A DNA stretch of 64,000 nucleotides from Chionoecetes opilio (lineage: Eukaryota; Arthropoda; Malacostraca; Decapoda; Majidae): positions 1-64,000 of the forward strand of contig JACEEZ010011923.1 in NCBI GenBank assembly GCA_016584305.1, given 5' to 3'. The translations under genes and the position numbers were made by a program. Under the pieces are notes generated by a model, which saw only the letters and a list, made by a program, of their open reading frames with translations, was not told the DNA's origin and did not search any database. Below, in pieces: positions 53,576 through 64,000 of this stretch. The stretch's first letter is position 1. Each line of letters begins with the position of its first letter.

Positions 53576-53749
53576 CTACCAGTGAACGGTAGAATGAAGT
53601 GCTGGATTTGATATCAAACTCAGCATACTAGCACGCATGGACGCACCTGCATCCATCCTTGCCAGCACTTTCACCTTTTCCTGCAGGCTCAGGCTCTTCA
53701 ATTTCATTCCCTTCCTGCTGGAGACACCCTTGCGTGATGGAGCTGACAT
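53576..53749 (-). pseudogene. pogo-like transposase N-terminus, left arm
   Basis: From the ATG at 53749 the frame reads MSAPSRKGVSSRKGMKLKSL and then SLQEKVKVLARMDAGASMR, a basic start followed by helix 1 of a CENP-B/pogo-type DNA-binding domain. It then departs into unrelated sequence ending at 53576. The remaining helices and the catalytic domain are absent. An inverted duplicate is at 56126-56210. Confidence 0.65.
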
Positions 53750-54417
53750 CTTGATATACAGTACTGTATGATGTAATCCCAAAACACGTATAATAGGTGG
53801 CAAAGTAAAGTAAAGGTCGGGTACCAGCGCGTAGGCTGAGCCGTGTTTTTGTCGTCCAAGCACCCTTTTTGATTACGAATCCCAATCCAATAACACTTGC
53901 TGAAATGTGTGTTATACTACTTTGTGATATTGTTTGCAATGTTTTGCATTGATTACACTGGTCGACAAAAAAAAATTGAAGATATGGTTCTGGACTAAAT
54001 GAAGCTGATTATAGGTAAATCGACCCTGCTGAACTCGAATCTGATGTTCAATTAACTCTATCACGTCCAGTTTTTGAGAACCAGACGCAATTCATGAAAA
54101 AATATGGGTAAAATCAGCAGAAATAGGTTTCACCAATGTTTTCATTTTAAACTCTTAATCTTTTCTTTTCTCAAGCCTATTTAGGGCAGTGCAGTGTTTT
54201 TGAGTCAGTGTGGTTTGTGCAGTGAGCAGGGGAGGGTGTGCGCGCTGCGTATTGGCGAGGGGTTAGCAGGCTGTGTAGTACATTTTTACCTACTGATCGT
54301 ACAGCTATTGACATATGTTTAAACATTTTCTTTTTCTTTGCAGATATGATGTGTTTGATTTAGTGGAGTCCTAATTTTAGTTGGTTTACCGTATATAGTA
54401 CCTTGTACCGGGCTGTG

Positions 54418-54738
54418 ATGGAGCGCCGTAACTGTGTGAATGCATCGGACAGTTTTTGTTACATATGTGGAATTTTTACCCCTGACAGTCTGAAGAAACC
54501 TCTTACAAAGAATGTTAAAGCAGCTTATCTGCATTACTTCAAGTGCCGTATAGGTGATCAAGATAAGAAGTGGGCCCCTCACGTAGCATGCAACCCCTGT
54601 GTGAACCACTTGAATGAATGGATGCGTGGCAAACGGCCATCAGGCATGGCATTCGGCATCCCAATGGTTTGGCGTGAACAAAGGATCACAGTACTGACTG
54701 CTACTTCTGCCTCACTAACATCAAAGGATATTCAGTAA
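54418..54738 (+). pseudogene. CACTGG transposon protein, N-terminal zinc region
   Basis: The ATG at 54403 or 54418 (MERRNC) opens a frame with FCYICGIFT (CxxC), then VKAAYLHYFKCRIGDQDKKW and WAPHVACNPCVNHLNEW (H..CxxC), suggesting a composite zinc-binding domain, and FGIPMVWRE. Near 54690 the frame shifts; DCYFCLTNIKGYS (another CxxC) continues in the frame of the next entry. I remember this layout from uncharacterised proteins repeated in arthropod and cnidarian genomes but know no assigned function. The natural inference is a transposase N-terminal domain. Confidence 0.7.
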
Positions 54739-55673
54739 AAACGCGAACTAAAATCAGGTATCCTGACGTACCTTCTGCCATCAGGCCTGTGCCACATGGT
54801 CCTGATCTCCCAGTTCCAAATGTTCCAATTGCAAGTGCTATAAGTGAATCAGATTCGAACGAGGAGGATAATCCCATGGATACAGACTTTCAAGAAATGG
54901 CAGACAACAGAGAGCTCAAATTCATCAGTCAGGAAATGCTACATGACCTTGCTAGGGACCTAGATCTACCCAAGGAGAAAAGTGAAGTCCTTGGATCTCT
55001 TCTCAAGGAATGGAATTTGCTAAAAGAAGCAACTCTCATCTTTGCAACTCTCATCACCACGTTTCGTCGTAGACATAAAGAACTTTCAAGCTTCTTCAAG
55101 ATGGAACACAAGCTCTGTTACTGCTTTGATGTTGAAACACTCATGGAACAACTTTGTGAGTCTCACACTTATGATAAGAGTGAGTGGCGGCTGTTCATAG
55201 ATTCAGGAAAAAACACGCTAAAGGCCGTTCTTCTGCATAAAGGAAATAAGCTTCCGAGTGTTCCAATTGCGCATGGCCATGAAATGAGTGAAACTTATGA
55301 AACTATGAAGACTTTGTTATCTGCTGTTAAATATGAAGAACATCAGTGAAATCTGTGTGGGGACCTGAAGGTAATCTCCTTGCTTCTAGGACTCCAGTTA
55401 GGTTACACTAAGCACATGTGTTTTCTTTGTTTGTGGGACTCTAGAGCGGACAGCAAACATTACAAACAAAAGGAATGGCCAGCACGACCGAAAGACTCAC
55501 CTGGCAGGTTCAACTGTATGTACAAACCTCTTGTTGACAGTGAAAAAGGTGTATATATAAAGTCAAAATTTACTGTGATTTGGCATATTTTCGGATATTT
55601 CCAAGATGTGGCACATTTTTGGATATATTTGGAACATAATTTAAGTATATTTTTTGCCAGATATGTACATTAG
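54696..55673 (+). pseudogene. CACTGG transposon protein, catalytic-type region
   Basis: Continues from the previous block: PSAIRPVPHGPDLPVPN, an acidic linker (SDSNEEDNPMDTD), a helical segment (LPKEKSEVLGSLLKEWNLL), then EWRLFIDSGKNTLKAVLLH, a TGA at 55347-55349 where the context suggests a Trp codon, and, in the same frame, LCGDLKVISLLLGLQLGYTK followed by CFLCLWDSRAD. The Asp of FIDS and the Asp of CGDLK, about 60 residues apart, look like the first two acidic residues of an RNase H-fold nuclease, with a CxxC between later motifs. Homology-like sequence stops after PLVDSEKGVYI (about 55560), so the C-terminus and any third acidic residue are missing. DDE assignment is inference. Confidence 0.7.
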
Positions 55674-55989
55674 GTCCTAATAAAGCCGCAGGCACCACCA
55701 GAATTTAATAACGAGTAATATATATTAACGTAGGGGGATTGTTTCAATTAATTATATAATTATAATAGCTATTAAAATTTAAAATGCCGATATTTCAAAA
55801 ACTATACGTGCTAGAGAAAAAGCGATGCCATTTTTTAAATCAGCAGCGAAAATGCTTTCCAACCCACACACAATGAACTCAGAACCATTTTTGGTGTCGA
55901 CCAGTGTTATTATTACGGCTCCTACCAAGCTTGTTGTGTTTTTGAAGCAGAAACCAATCCTTTTTCAATTTCGACAAAAAACGGAATTC

Positions 55990-56210
55990 GTATCCAAGAC
56001 GGTGCTTGGATGACATAAACACGGCTCAGCAGCTGACAGCCTACATGCTTGTTCCCGACCTTTGATTTACTCTGCCACCTATTTTACGTGTTTTGGGATT
56101 ACATCATACAGTACTGTATTTCAAGATGTCAGCTCCATCACGCAAGGGTGTCTCCAGCAGGAAGGGAATGAAATTGAAGAGCCTGAGCCTGCAGGAAAGG
56201 GTCAAAAGGA
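55990..56210 (+). pseudogene. pogo-like transposase N-terminus, right arm (inverted duplicate)
   Basis: The ATG at 56126 gives the same MSAPSRKGVSSRKGMKLKSL start as 53749 on the opposite strand, with matching upstream sequence (TTTTGGGATTACATCATACA). Homology ends at about 56205 (GGTCAAAAGG). Confidence 0.75.
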
Positions 56211-56379
56211 CAAAAACACGACTTTATGCGACTGAGGATATGCCGAGGGTAAGCAAAGAGATGCAGTTATAACGTCAATATGCCGAGATACGTTATTTTT
56301 TGCCGACTTTCTGTTTACATGTTCACACAAGAGGTTGTGAGGGCATGATATGCCGAGTGAAAACCAAGAGATGCAGTTT

Positions 56380-56720
56380 AGGGGAGGCGGTAGCAAAGTG
56401 GTTAGCGTCACCGATTGGCATTCTCGAAGACCCGAGTTCGATCCCGAGTGAGACCCATAAATCCACTTGAAATCTTTCTGCACCGTCGAGTGGCCTAAGA
56501 ACACCCACGTGCCCTGTCCATTAACTCTACCTTCGACTGCGAGTGCATGGGAGGACACAGGGGGGTGGCATGAGCCTCTAATTACAGGCGTCACTATAAG
56601 AATCCTGCCTGCGCCAACACGGGCGAGGGCCAACCATCACAGCCCTCGAGGGAGCCTCCAGGGCCTGCCATCCCACACCTGGAGCTCACTGCCTACACGC
56701 GCTATAGGCATAGATGAAAG

Positions 56721-56751
<31 letters not shown>
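56380..56751 (+). mobile_element. tRNA-derived SINE with intact pol III boxes
   Basis: GGAGGCGGTAGCAAAGTGG carries the A box (TAGCAAAGTGG, 56391-56401). GAGTTCGATCC (56434-56444) is the B box. Spacing is close to that of a tRNA. The tail domain (CAGGCGTCACTATA, CCTCCAGGGCCTGCC) ends in poly-A at 56720-56750. It is the least altered member of the family in this window. Confidence 0.88.
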
Positions 56752-56755
<4 letters not shown>

Positions 56756-56824
56756 TTGCCATGCCTTGCCGAGTTATATCAAATTCCGAGTTATACAGTG
56801 CCGAGTTATAAGGGTTTTACTGTA

Positions 56825-57722
56825 CATAACTAATGGTAAAATATGGGTTTGGTTCCAGGACCCCATCAAAGACATGTTTTTCAAGCTAAAATAAACTACC
56901 AAACACAACAAACACACAGCGTCTATATTACCCACACTGTAATACCTATTCTGTAGAAAAAGCATTCTGAAAGAGAAAATAGCACACAAAATAACATAAC
57001 TGCACATTAATTTAACATAAAACATGCATAACACTCACAAGTGGTAATGTTGTGTGGGAGACAGGAAGCTGGCAATTAGCCAGCTGAGAGCTGGGTAGGA
57101 CAGAGCACAAATAAGTCACAATAAGCACATTAAGTAAACCAGCAAATCACTAAAATCGACTCACAAGGCACAATACAAGCAAAAAAGACGTTGTACTGTA
57201 GGGGACGCCGCGTGAAAGAAGAGAGGGTACGGTAGGTAAGGGACAAGGGAGGGGTGCGCAGAGCTCTTCCACTGCCCACAAACTCGTGTCTGCGCATCTG
57301 AATCCGGAGAGTGTATCCTGCTGAGTGCCCCTTTCTACCCCGCACTTCTCGTCAGGATGGACAAGCCAGTCCTCGTGCTGCACGCCAGTAGCACGAACAC
57401 TCTCCTCTCTTTTTTCAAAGCATCTCTCTGACGGGCTCAAGCTAGCCCGTGGTCCTCCCTGCTGGAGGCCCGATAAAAAAAAAAAAAAAAAAAAAAAAAA
57501 ATAATAATCTGAATCATTGTACATCATCATACAGCCCAGTTGCATACGTGCAGTTAACGTGCATACGTTAGGGCGCGCATTTTGAATATGGTAATTTTAC
57601 TCACCCCAGTTTGAATGTTGTAGCATTGGATTTTCGATCTCGTATATTGAAAATAGACCCTAATTTACTCAGCTCGTATCATTGATTTCTTGTATACTGA
57701 ATGCTCGTATAACGGGACCTCC

Positions 57723-57725
<3 letters not shown>
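56825..57725 (-). mobile_element. TACGAG-family element G (left end lost)
   Basis: Starts inside the family consensus (CATAACTAATGGTAAAATAT) directly after the GAGTTAT element and its TA. The right end is canonical (CGGGACCTCCCTG). The interior resembles copy A. A poly-A-ended segment lies at about 57310-57500. Confidence 0.88.

Positions 57726-57782
<57 letters not shown>
57726..57782. repeat. (TA)n tract
   Basis: About 27 TA units. Confidence 0.97.
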
Positions 57783-57784
<2 letters not shown>

Positions 57785-58440
57785 ATCTTAAGATCAAGAA
57801 CTGGAACCGCCGTAGAATATAGTAACACTTGACAACGTGAAAAGTTGGAACTCATTCAGTCTGGTGAAATATTTACTGTGGTCAATATTTTCTTGGTGTC
57901 AGGAGCGATGTACTAGTCGTGTAACCTTCAATATCATCAACCTTCAAGTAGTGTAGCCTTCAATATCATCAACAGTATAATATGTACCTACTTTATTTAT
58001 TTTTACATTTCAGATAACAATTATGTCCACCCTAATGCATAAGACCACACGTCCACACTTATACATGTTGTGACACATCTGAAGGCAAACCAGCTGATGT
58101 AGGTGTGCAGACTGATAATGCATCTGAAAATAAAACTTCTGAAAACAAAAGTCCATGAGGTGAGTGATATTTTTATTACATGCTCTCCAAAACATGTTTG
58201 CGCATCTTATTGACCGATTATAATTATTTATGTATTTATTATAATGTAATATTTTGCTGCACAGTATATGGATCTAGGCTTGTCAGATTTTTATGCTATA
58301 GCCCCGTTCACCTAGCAGAGAATAAGTAGGGGATGTAAGTTGAGAAACTGTGATCTCAGAAGTCCAGCAGGAAAAGATGGTCAACATTCTTTCTCGCCTG
58401 TGGTTGTCTTATTCACCATGGTCTTGATTAAATGATGAAT
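57783..58440. other. Unassigned AT-rich DNA
   Basis: No gene, RNA or repeat recognised. CTTCAATATCATCAACC occurs twice (57928, 57957). Confidence 0.4.
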
Positions 58441-58449
58441 TCATGACTA

Positions 58450-58740
58450 TCAGGTTCTCAACCCGGCCAGTGAGCTTAAGAGCTCATTGGACATTATGCT
58501 CGCTTTATGTCCGTGAAAAAACATGCTCTATCAAACGCCATTATACTCTTAAACTTATATCTTCGACTTCTGTATCTGAAAGAGTGTATCATTTTTTTAC
58601 TAATTTTCTCAAATCCCTTTCATTATCTGGAATCAACACAGCATCATCTGCCAATAGTAAAACTGTTAGTCTATACTGTATTATGTCTGTCTATCCAAAC
58701 CACACCTGACAGACCCCACAGACCAAATACATTCTAAATT
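58450..58740 (-). pseudogene. Non-LTR reverse-transcriptase fragment (LADD motif)
   Basis: On the minus strand RLTVLLLADDAVLIPDNER is a motif with the catalytic Asp pair of LINE reverse transcriptases. After a frame change the sequence continues with a Lys/Asn-rich stretch and SKVMAFDR, comparable with the VNxxKSK motif downstream of the active site. Only about 80 codons survive, with stops. Clade unclear; it differs from the RTE and I-type copies in the window. Confidence 0.72.
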
Positions 58741-58814
58741 AGCTTATCCATGGTTGAGTTATAGTAAAGGTAAATATGGGGGCATGCACTATGCTGCGCG
58801 TGGTATCGGTGTCA

Positions 58815-59140
58815 TCTCTGTCGCAATAGCCTTTGAGCCTGTGGTGGGTGACAACCCGCTACCCCGGGACACAAGGCTAGTGTGACATCCGGGTTACCAC
58901 AGTTACCTTCCCAGGTTTCCCCAGGTATCTATTTATCAACCCTGAAAGGGAGAATGAACAGCTGGATGGGCTGGCCTCCGACTTGCCCTGCCTTGGATTT
59001 GAACCAGGGCCAGCAGATTCATAGCCACATTGCTAGGCGCGCTGGCTACCATGGAGTTGACAATTACACCATGGAGTTATGGATTGTTGGTAATTTACAC
59101 CAGCTGAGTTATGGGCAGCAAGAAATCAACAGTATTCAAC
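58815..59140 (-). mobile_element. Probable tRNA-derived SINE
   Basis: On the minus strand TAGCCAGCGCG (about 59048-59058) and GGTTCAAATCC (about 58996-59006) match A-box and B-box patterns of pol III promoters. Downstream is a conserved-looking body (GGCAAGTCGGAGGCCAGCCC...). Not the same SINE as at 56380. Ends not defined. Confidence 0.5.
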
Positions 59141-59203
59141 AGGAACTACCACGTTTAGGTCTCACGGCCTCTTATAACTTTCTTATTTTCTTATGTTCTT
59201 ATG
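59141..59203 (+). repeat. TTCTTATG-tailed motif, copy 3
   Basis: AGGAACTACCACGTTTAGG, TCTCACGGCCTCTT and TTATTTTCTTATGTTCTTAT. Sits next to the SINE above; on the minus strand it would be that element's leader. Confidence 0.7.
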
Positions 59204-60096
59204 TAGTATTCTAACATAGGAGTCTCTTATATCATTTACAAAGCCTGTCTCTTTTAGTCCATGATTTCGGGTAGGAGTTAGGAAGTATGTGGCATGAGGA
59301 TCTGGTACATAACATGAGTCCTAAATTATGGAAACACTTCCTGGTACAGATATAGTATGTATACAAATACATGTATTCTATGGTGGAGGATGATAAACAC
59401 ATCCTGAATCCACCTTGCTCCTCCAAGCCTTAACAAGAATATGGTAATTTTAATCTTTTTCTTTTCTTCTGCATGAAATTTTCAATACATTTCAGGCAGC
59501 AATTTATTCTTTCTTTTCAGCTTGCAGCCACCATAGGAAAAAAGGGAAACTTTTGTCAGGCATTCATTAAGAACATTCTTCATTAATTACATTGTCAAAA
59601 TCATTGCTGTTTTCCGTAACATGTTGCCTTCACTTGTTCGAACAGCTGACTAGATAGGATTAGAGGTTTGATAGAGCAATAAATTGAATCATTCCTGCAT
59701 AATTGTTTTCCTTCCAGCATGTTCACTTATAAATAAGGATATTTAATTACAGCTGTTTTTGTATTCATTTAAGGGGAGCCTCACACCATTTCTTAATTAT
59801 CAGTGGTTTGTCATGATTTTTTTGCCTAAAGAATGCTAATGCCGAAATAATCCTAGCCCATTTTTTATCTAGATCCATAGCTCGATACATAACTGCAAAA
59901 AAAAATAAACAACTTTTTTTTAAAGAAATTTAACTTAATAACATTCTTATCCAATGACTTGCACTGATAACAAAAATACCAAATATACATTACAAAATAT
60001 CCAAATGATTCATCTTTTAAGAATTTTGAATTTCATTCTTCCTTAGTGTTTAGAATTTTTTTTTTTTTTTTTATCTCTTAAATCTATTTGCTATTA
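59204..60096. other. Unassigned AT-rich DNA
   Basis: No gene recognised. T-run at 60057-60072. Confidence 0.45.
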
Positions 60097-61072
60097 CACA
60101 CCAACCTCGTTTTCCCGGACTAATAGGGGAGAGCACTGGTCCGGGAATCGCAAAAGTCCGAGGCCATTACCCACCCCCGGACGTTTATCCTACTCTAGTA
60201 TTTACTGTCCGGCAACCGCCAATATCAACTACCCCGCCGCGGACTTTTACGTCACTTTGTTGTTGTTTTTGGGCTGCGAGGATCCCTTGGGAAACACTAT
60301 GAGCCCTGGTGATGTCCTATGATGCTATCACAGGCGCTGTAGTTGACCTGTCTTCCTCAGGAAGGCACAGGTGAGGCGGATGACAGTGTGTTGCCGGGAG
60401 GGGTGGACGCCAGCCGCCGCCGACGTTCAGGGTGGAGAGTTGATAGCGTAGCACTACACGGTGGGAGTGGAAGCGCTGACGCTGCAGCAGAAAGTGTTCA
60501 ATAGTCTCAAGATACGTTCCTGCACCAGGGGCAGTGGGGGTCGGGGGACTAACGGAGGCGGTGCAGGTGAACCGTGAGTGTCTTGTGCCAAAATGTAAAC
60601 AATACAACCGCTGACCATGCTGCCACCTGGGTGGACGCCCGCCGCCGCCGCCAGCAGGGTGGGCTGGTCAAAGTAGCGACGTTCAGGGTGAGGAGTTGAG
60701 AGCGTAGCACTACATGGTGGGAGTGGAAGTGCGGACACTGCAGCAGAAAGTGTTCAATAGTCTCAGAGACGTTCCTGCACCAGGGGCAGTGGGGGTCAGG
60801 GGACTGACGGAGGCGGTGCAGGTGAACCGTGAGTGTTTCTTGTGCCCAAATGTAAACAATACGACCTCTGACCATGCTGCCACCTGGCAGGAGGCGCGGA
60901 CACTGACCAAGGGTAGGGGTGACACGAGATGCTCGGACCGCTGGACAACTTTGTCGATTTACGGACTGGACCAGGCATTTGTCCGGGGCTCTGACATATC
61001 CCCGGACCTCGGATTTTGTCCGGCAAATCCGATATCCGGGAAATGGAGGTCCGGGAAAACGAGGGTTGTGTG
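60097..61072 (+). mobile_element. CCCGGAC-family element d with tandem LINE tails (976 bp)
   Basis: CACACCAACCTCGTTTTCCC to GGGAAAACGAGGGTTGTGTG, TA flanks. Carries antisense LINE 3' UTR plus coding end (60250-60590) and a second partial copy (60640-60840). Differs from copy c in the number of LINE units. Confidence 0.92.
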
Positions 61073-61797
61073 TATTTGCGAATATTTACCCAAATTGGAA
61101 GAAAAAAACAAAAGATGAGAAAATCACATCTTCATTCCTCTTTCCAATGATATATTGTTTATTAAATTCAGTACATTAGTGGCGAAGTTATTAAAGGAAA
61201 ACTGGAAAAAAACATTTGTCAGTAGAGAGGTTTAAAGGCGTGCGGTTTAAAAAGCCGCGCACCCTTTAAACCTCGAGGCTCAGAGAATCTGGGCAGATGC
61301 TGGTTTGTTTGTTTACTCTCGCAACCATGCTCTCTATCACTCTTGAAGTGTTATATGACATAGCTGGTATCTGGTCCCCCCTTTTGCAAAAGGTACTAGT
61401 CACAAAAGGATGATAGCTGTCAGACACGCATGGACAGTTTGCTGAACTACAGCCAACATTCTCTCTCTCTGAGCCACTTATGCCTTGATGTCCTCAGCAT
61501 GGTGGTGGAGGAGGTAGAGAGTGTAAGGTAGATCAATCCTGCGCTGAATAAATGGTAAATGGTCTGGAGGGAGCAGGAATGGTGGAAGGCTGAGAGACGA
61601 GCAGCGACACCCGGCTTCTCCCTCTACTCCCTCACTACTGAGGCCTTGAGACGACCCTCTGTCTCACAGAGAGGGACCGAGAGGTGCCAGTTTGCTTATG
61701 CCAGTGAATATCATAAAAAAAAAAATTACGGATATTTTTCGGGGGGGGGGGGGAGAAAATCTGCCATAACTCTTTCATTTTTTCTGCTTTCTTTATA
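61073..61797. other. Unassigned; one perfect-looking hairpin
   Basis: At 61229-61272 GGTTTAAAGGCGTGCGG pairs with CCGCGCACCCTTTAAACC around an AAAA loop. A G-run sits at 61741-61753. Otherwise nothing. Confidence 0.5.
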
Positions 61798-62123
61798 CAG
61801 CCAAATTCCCAACATCCGACCTCCATACATCCGACTTGTCCAAACAACTGACTTTTTTCACCACCACATTGTGTCTTGTTTTGGCCATTTATTTTACTTA
61901 GTTTTTTTTTATAGTTTTTATAAAACATTGATTTGTGGCTTTATTTATGCATGAATTTTACTTTCGCGTATACCACTGGATCGGCCTTCAAGAGCTGCAT
62001 CTTTTATGTTCTATACCGTTTTGTCCTTACGTTTATGGTTGCTGTGATATCCGAACATCCGACTATTCCAATTATCCGACTTACCTTCGGTCCCCCCAAG
62101 GTCGGATAATTAATACTTAGCTG
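61798..62123. mobile_element. CCGAC-family MITE (326 bp)
   Basis: Left CAGCCAAATTCCCAACATCC, right GGTCGGATAATTAATACTTAGCTG (shown here as two parts: GGTCGGATAATTAAT and ACTTAGCTG). TA on both sides. ATCCGAC recurs several times in each end. No ORF. Confidence 0.7.
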
Positions 62124-63180
62124 TAATACTTTGGCTCAAGTGTGATAATTTTTTCAAATATTTAGATTTTTTTTTCAGAAAATTTGTGTGACGCTCCCCT
62201 TAAGAATAAAATACATACATAGAAAATATCACATTTATTTAAAAAATCTCTAAGTAACAGCACATTACATCAATACTTAAATTAAATAGTTTTAATGTAG
62301 TACACTAAGCATCATAGCCTTTTTTCATTAATAACTAGCTTACACACATATTCGTGTTCCTAACACTTCACACAGGCTATACACTTACACATCCTTGCTC
62401 TAAACAGTAGACAACTGAAAAAATATACCAAGTTCAAGAATGAGGTATTTCCAAACTTTGATAAATTTTATACAAAACATACATATTTAGGATATCTCTG
62501 CAGCCCATGCTGATGCAAATTTGTAAAAAATACTCACAAATATTGATGTGTGGGTTTGTGATGGGGTGAAAGATTGTAAGGAGAGACAATAAGGGGAGGA
62601 ATGACAAGTATTGTAAGATGTTTGTACTATTAAAAAGAGAAAGTGTAGAGAAGGCAGGAACATGTTGATGAGCTATTGTATGTACAGTGTGAAATGAGTG
62701 CAAAGTATATGAAGGTATAATGATAAATTTGATTACGAAGGGGACACATTTGGGGCAGTGAAAAGAAACAGTAGACCAAACAAAAGTGCGGGAAAAAAGT
62801 TATTTTAAAGGGTACATCTTGGGTTACGTGTAGTGACGGAAGGAGAAATGTAACTCTGCATGAAAAATGTGGTATAGGCGGGGACATACCGGGGGTGAGG
62901 AATGCCTTGAGATGGCTTGGTATGATAGAGAGGATTAATGATGAGACAGAATTGGTGTGAAATGGAGGGCGAAAAGGAGTGAATTTGGCTGAGGATAAAG
63001 GAGAGATGTAAGGAAAAAGTAAGAGAAAGAGTGATAAGAGATTGGGGTAAATTTTAAGTAAAGGACTGGGGAAAGATAATGATGTAGGCCTTATTTTTTT
63101 GGCCTCTGAGAGGTTTGTTTCTTTGAGAGGGAACAAGGCATAAAGCAAAAGATAATGGGTACAATACTCAATGTGAATCA
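62124..63180. other. Unassigned AT/GA-rich DNA, no gene
   Basis: Two minus-strand open frames (62434-62703 and 62630-63148) are Ser/Leu/Pro-rich translations of purine-rich sequence with no motif. Confidence 0.45.
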
Positions 63181-63275
63181 GGGTTGCTGATTTTTTTTAT
63201 TTAAAAAAAAACAAAAAAACTTTGATTTAAATCAGTTTTATTTGATTTAAATAGATTTTTTAATTTTTTATTAAT
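63178..63275. repeat. GATTTAAATC-rich element end
   Basis: CAGGGTTGCTGATTTTTTTT followed by TTTGATTTAAATCAG and TGATTTAAATAGATT. The CAGGGTTG start and palindromic body recall small hAT MITEs; no second end seen. Confidence 0.5.
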
Positions 63276-64000
63276 ATGATGTTCTATATGAAATATAACT
63301 ACTACAGGATATTGTTTAGCATATTTATAACTGAAAAGAGATAGAATAAGTGAATAAAAAATGCATATAACATTAAATACAGATGAATTTACATATTTTC
63401 TATTTCTGTGATGGACGTTTTCACATCAATAGGCCTGTGTCTATAAGCACATTTTCACAACTTTGCCAGGCCAGTGTCATGTGAGCAGCAGTCTGTTTAC
63501 GAGGTGCAGTCCGTTTACTAACAAAGACGTGTTGACCAACAAAGCCACCGGAAGAAAACGGGAACTGCGCACTCGTTGAGGGGAATATTTACTAATACTG
63601 AATGTCCGCTAAAGTAGGGGAGGGTACACTGTTTTTATTCTTTCATAGGAAAAACATTCATGAATCGAATAATGTGCTCTGCTTTTGTATTACTGATGTG
63701 AAAGACCATTATATAGCCTGTTTGCAGTGAATCATGAGTAAATTTATGGAATACAGCATCTTGCTAATTAAAAAGAAAATACTATTTTGATGTGTATCAG
63801 ATGAATATGATACCTGTGTGGGACAGATTGCATTCTTGAACACGGGTGGTTAAGGCCCCATCTCCTGCTCACAGGACATTTCTGTACGAAATTGAATGCC
63901 TCATATATCATATATGCTCAAAACCCTAACTATAACTGTCGCCGATAGGAATTCTCGCCGACGTCGGCGAGTGTTCCACTTCGTGGCCCCCCCCCCCCCC
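63276..64000. other. Unassigned; palindrome and terminal C-run
   Basis: CTCGCCGACGTCGGCGAG at 63954-63971 is an 18-bp perfect palindrome. The window ends in a run of C (63988-64000). Confidence 0.6.

Larger units (their letters stand above)
53956..55906 (+). mobile_element. CACTGG-TIR transposon with TTA target duplication (1951 bp)
   Basis: CACTGGTCGACA at the left and TGTCGACCAGTG at the right form a 12-bp perfect inverted repeat, each flanked by TTA (53953-53955, 55907-55909). CACTG-type ends with 3-bp duplications are found in the CACTA/EnSpm (CMC) group, but the encoded protein is not one I can match to that group. The coding region is broken. Confidence 0.8.
53424..56822. mobile_element. 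GAGTTAT-family element (3.4 kb, with nested inserts)
   Basis: Left CAGTTAAACCCTTATAACTC, right GAGTTATAAGGGTTTTACTG, TA flanks. GCCGAGTTAT recurs at both ends. The subterminal arms 53625-53875 and 55990-56205 are inverted copies that each carry the start of a pogo-like transposase. Between them lies the CACTGG transposon (53956-55906). A SINE sits in the right arm (56380-56751). Confidence 0.85.

Noticed and set aside
62630..63148. 172-codon Leu/Ser/Pro-rich minus frame
   Set aside because: Hydrophobic look comes from complement of purine-rich DNA; no signal peptide pattern followed by a domain, and no homology recognised.
63954..63971. CTCGCCGACGTCGGCGAG as a regulatory operator
   Set aside because: A perfect palindrome, but isolated, with no neighbouring gene; kept only as a note in the last interval.

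Overview
The window is animal nuclear DNA that consists almost wholly of transposable elements and simple repeats. No intact host gene is visible. The best guess is a decapod crustacean (crab, crayfish or shrimp type). Reasons: arthropod telomere-type TTAGG repeats scattered inside interspersed elements, long runs of (TA)n, (GA)n, (GT)n and (CAC)n, a BEL/Pao element, I-type and RTE-type LINEs, and a short dispersed motif ending in TTCTTATG that I associate with decapod genomes. The taxon is an inference; no rRNA or host coding gene is present to fix it.

Layout. 1-5.3 kb: GA-rich DNA, a cluster of degenerate GTCACGATA motifs, two minisatellites, short palindromes and a small ORF with a strong Kozak start. 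5.3-7.7 kb: CpG-containing DNA leading into one recognisable THAP-domain first exon (6754-6905), then a foldback. 7.9-10.3 kb: a decayed minus-strand LINE split by palindromic insertions, followed by about 610 bp of (CAC)n. 11.1-14.4 kb: hAT terminus, BEL/Pao pol fragment and a probable 3' LTR. 14.47-18.07 kb: a frameshifted plus-strand LINE with endonuclease, reverse transcriptase and RNase H. 18.2-21.2 kb: nested foldbacks with TTAGG repeats in their loops.

21.2-43 kb: many TA-flanked inverted-repeat elements of several families, an RTE LINE (29.8-31.8 kb), a second LINE tail, minisatellites (27.4-28.0 and 35.6-36.3 kb), an LTR-like end, a hAT MITE, and a 1.1 kb element with TTA target duplications and an unrecognised ORF. 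43.4-57.8 kb: a chain of TA-targeting elements separated by (TA)n tracts. It includes pogo/Tigger-like transposase fragments and, nested inside one element, a 1.95 kb transposon with CACTGG termini, TTA duplications and an unfamiliar two-part protein. 57.8-64 kb: a LINE RT scrap, a SINE, one more CCCGGAC-family element, a small MITE and unassigned AT-rich DNA.

The genes do not form a pathway. The useful story is nesting order: captured LINE tails inside MITEs, SINE halves as subterminal inverted repeats, and different families inserted at the same TA of paralogous repeats. For the TA-flanked families I use descriptive names taken from their iterated subterminal motif (TACGAG, AACGGAC, CCCGGAC, TTTCGCG, AAGACGC, GAGTTAT, TTCGAAC, CCGAC); these are labels for this report, not database names.
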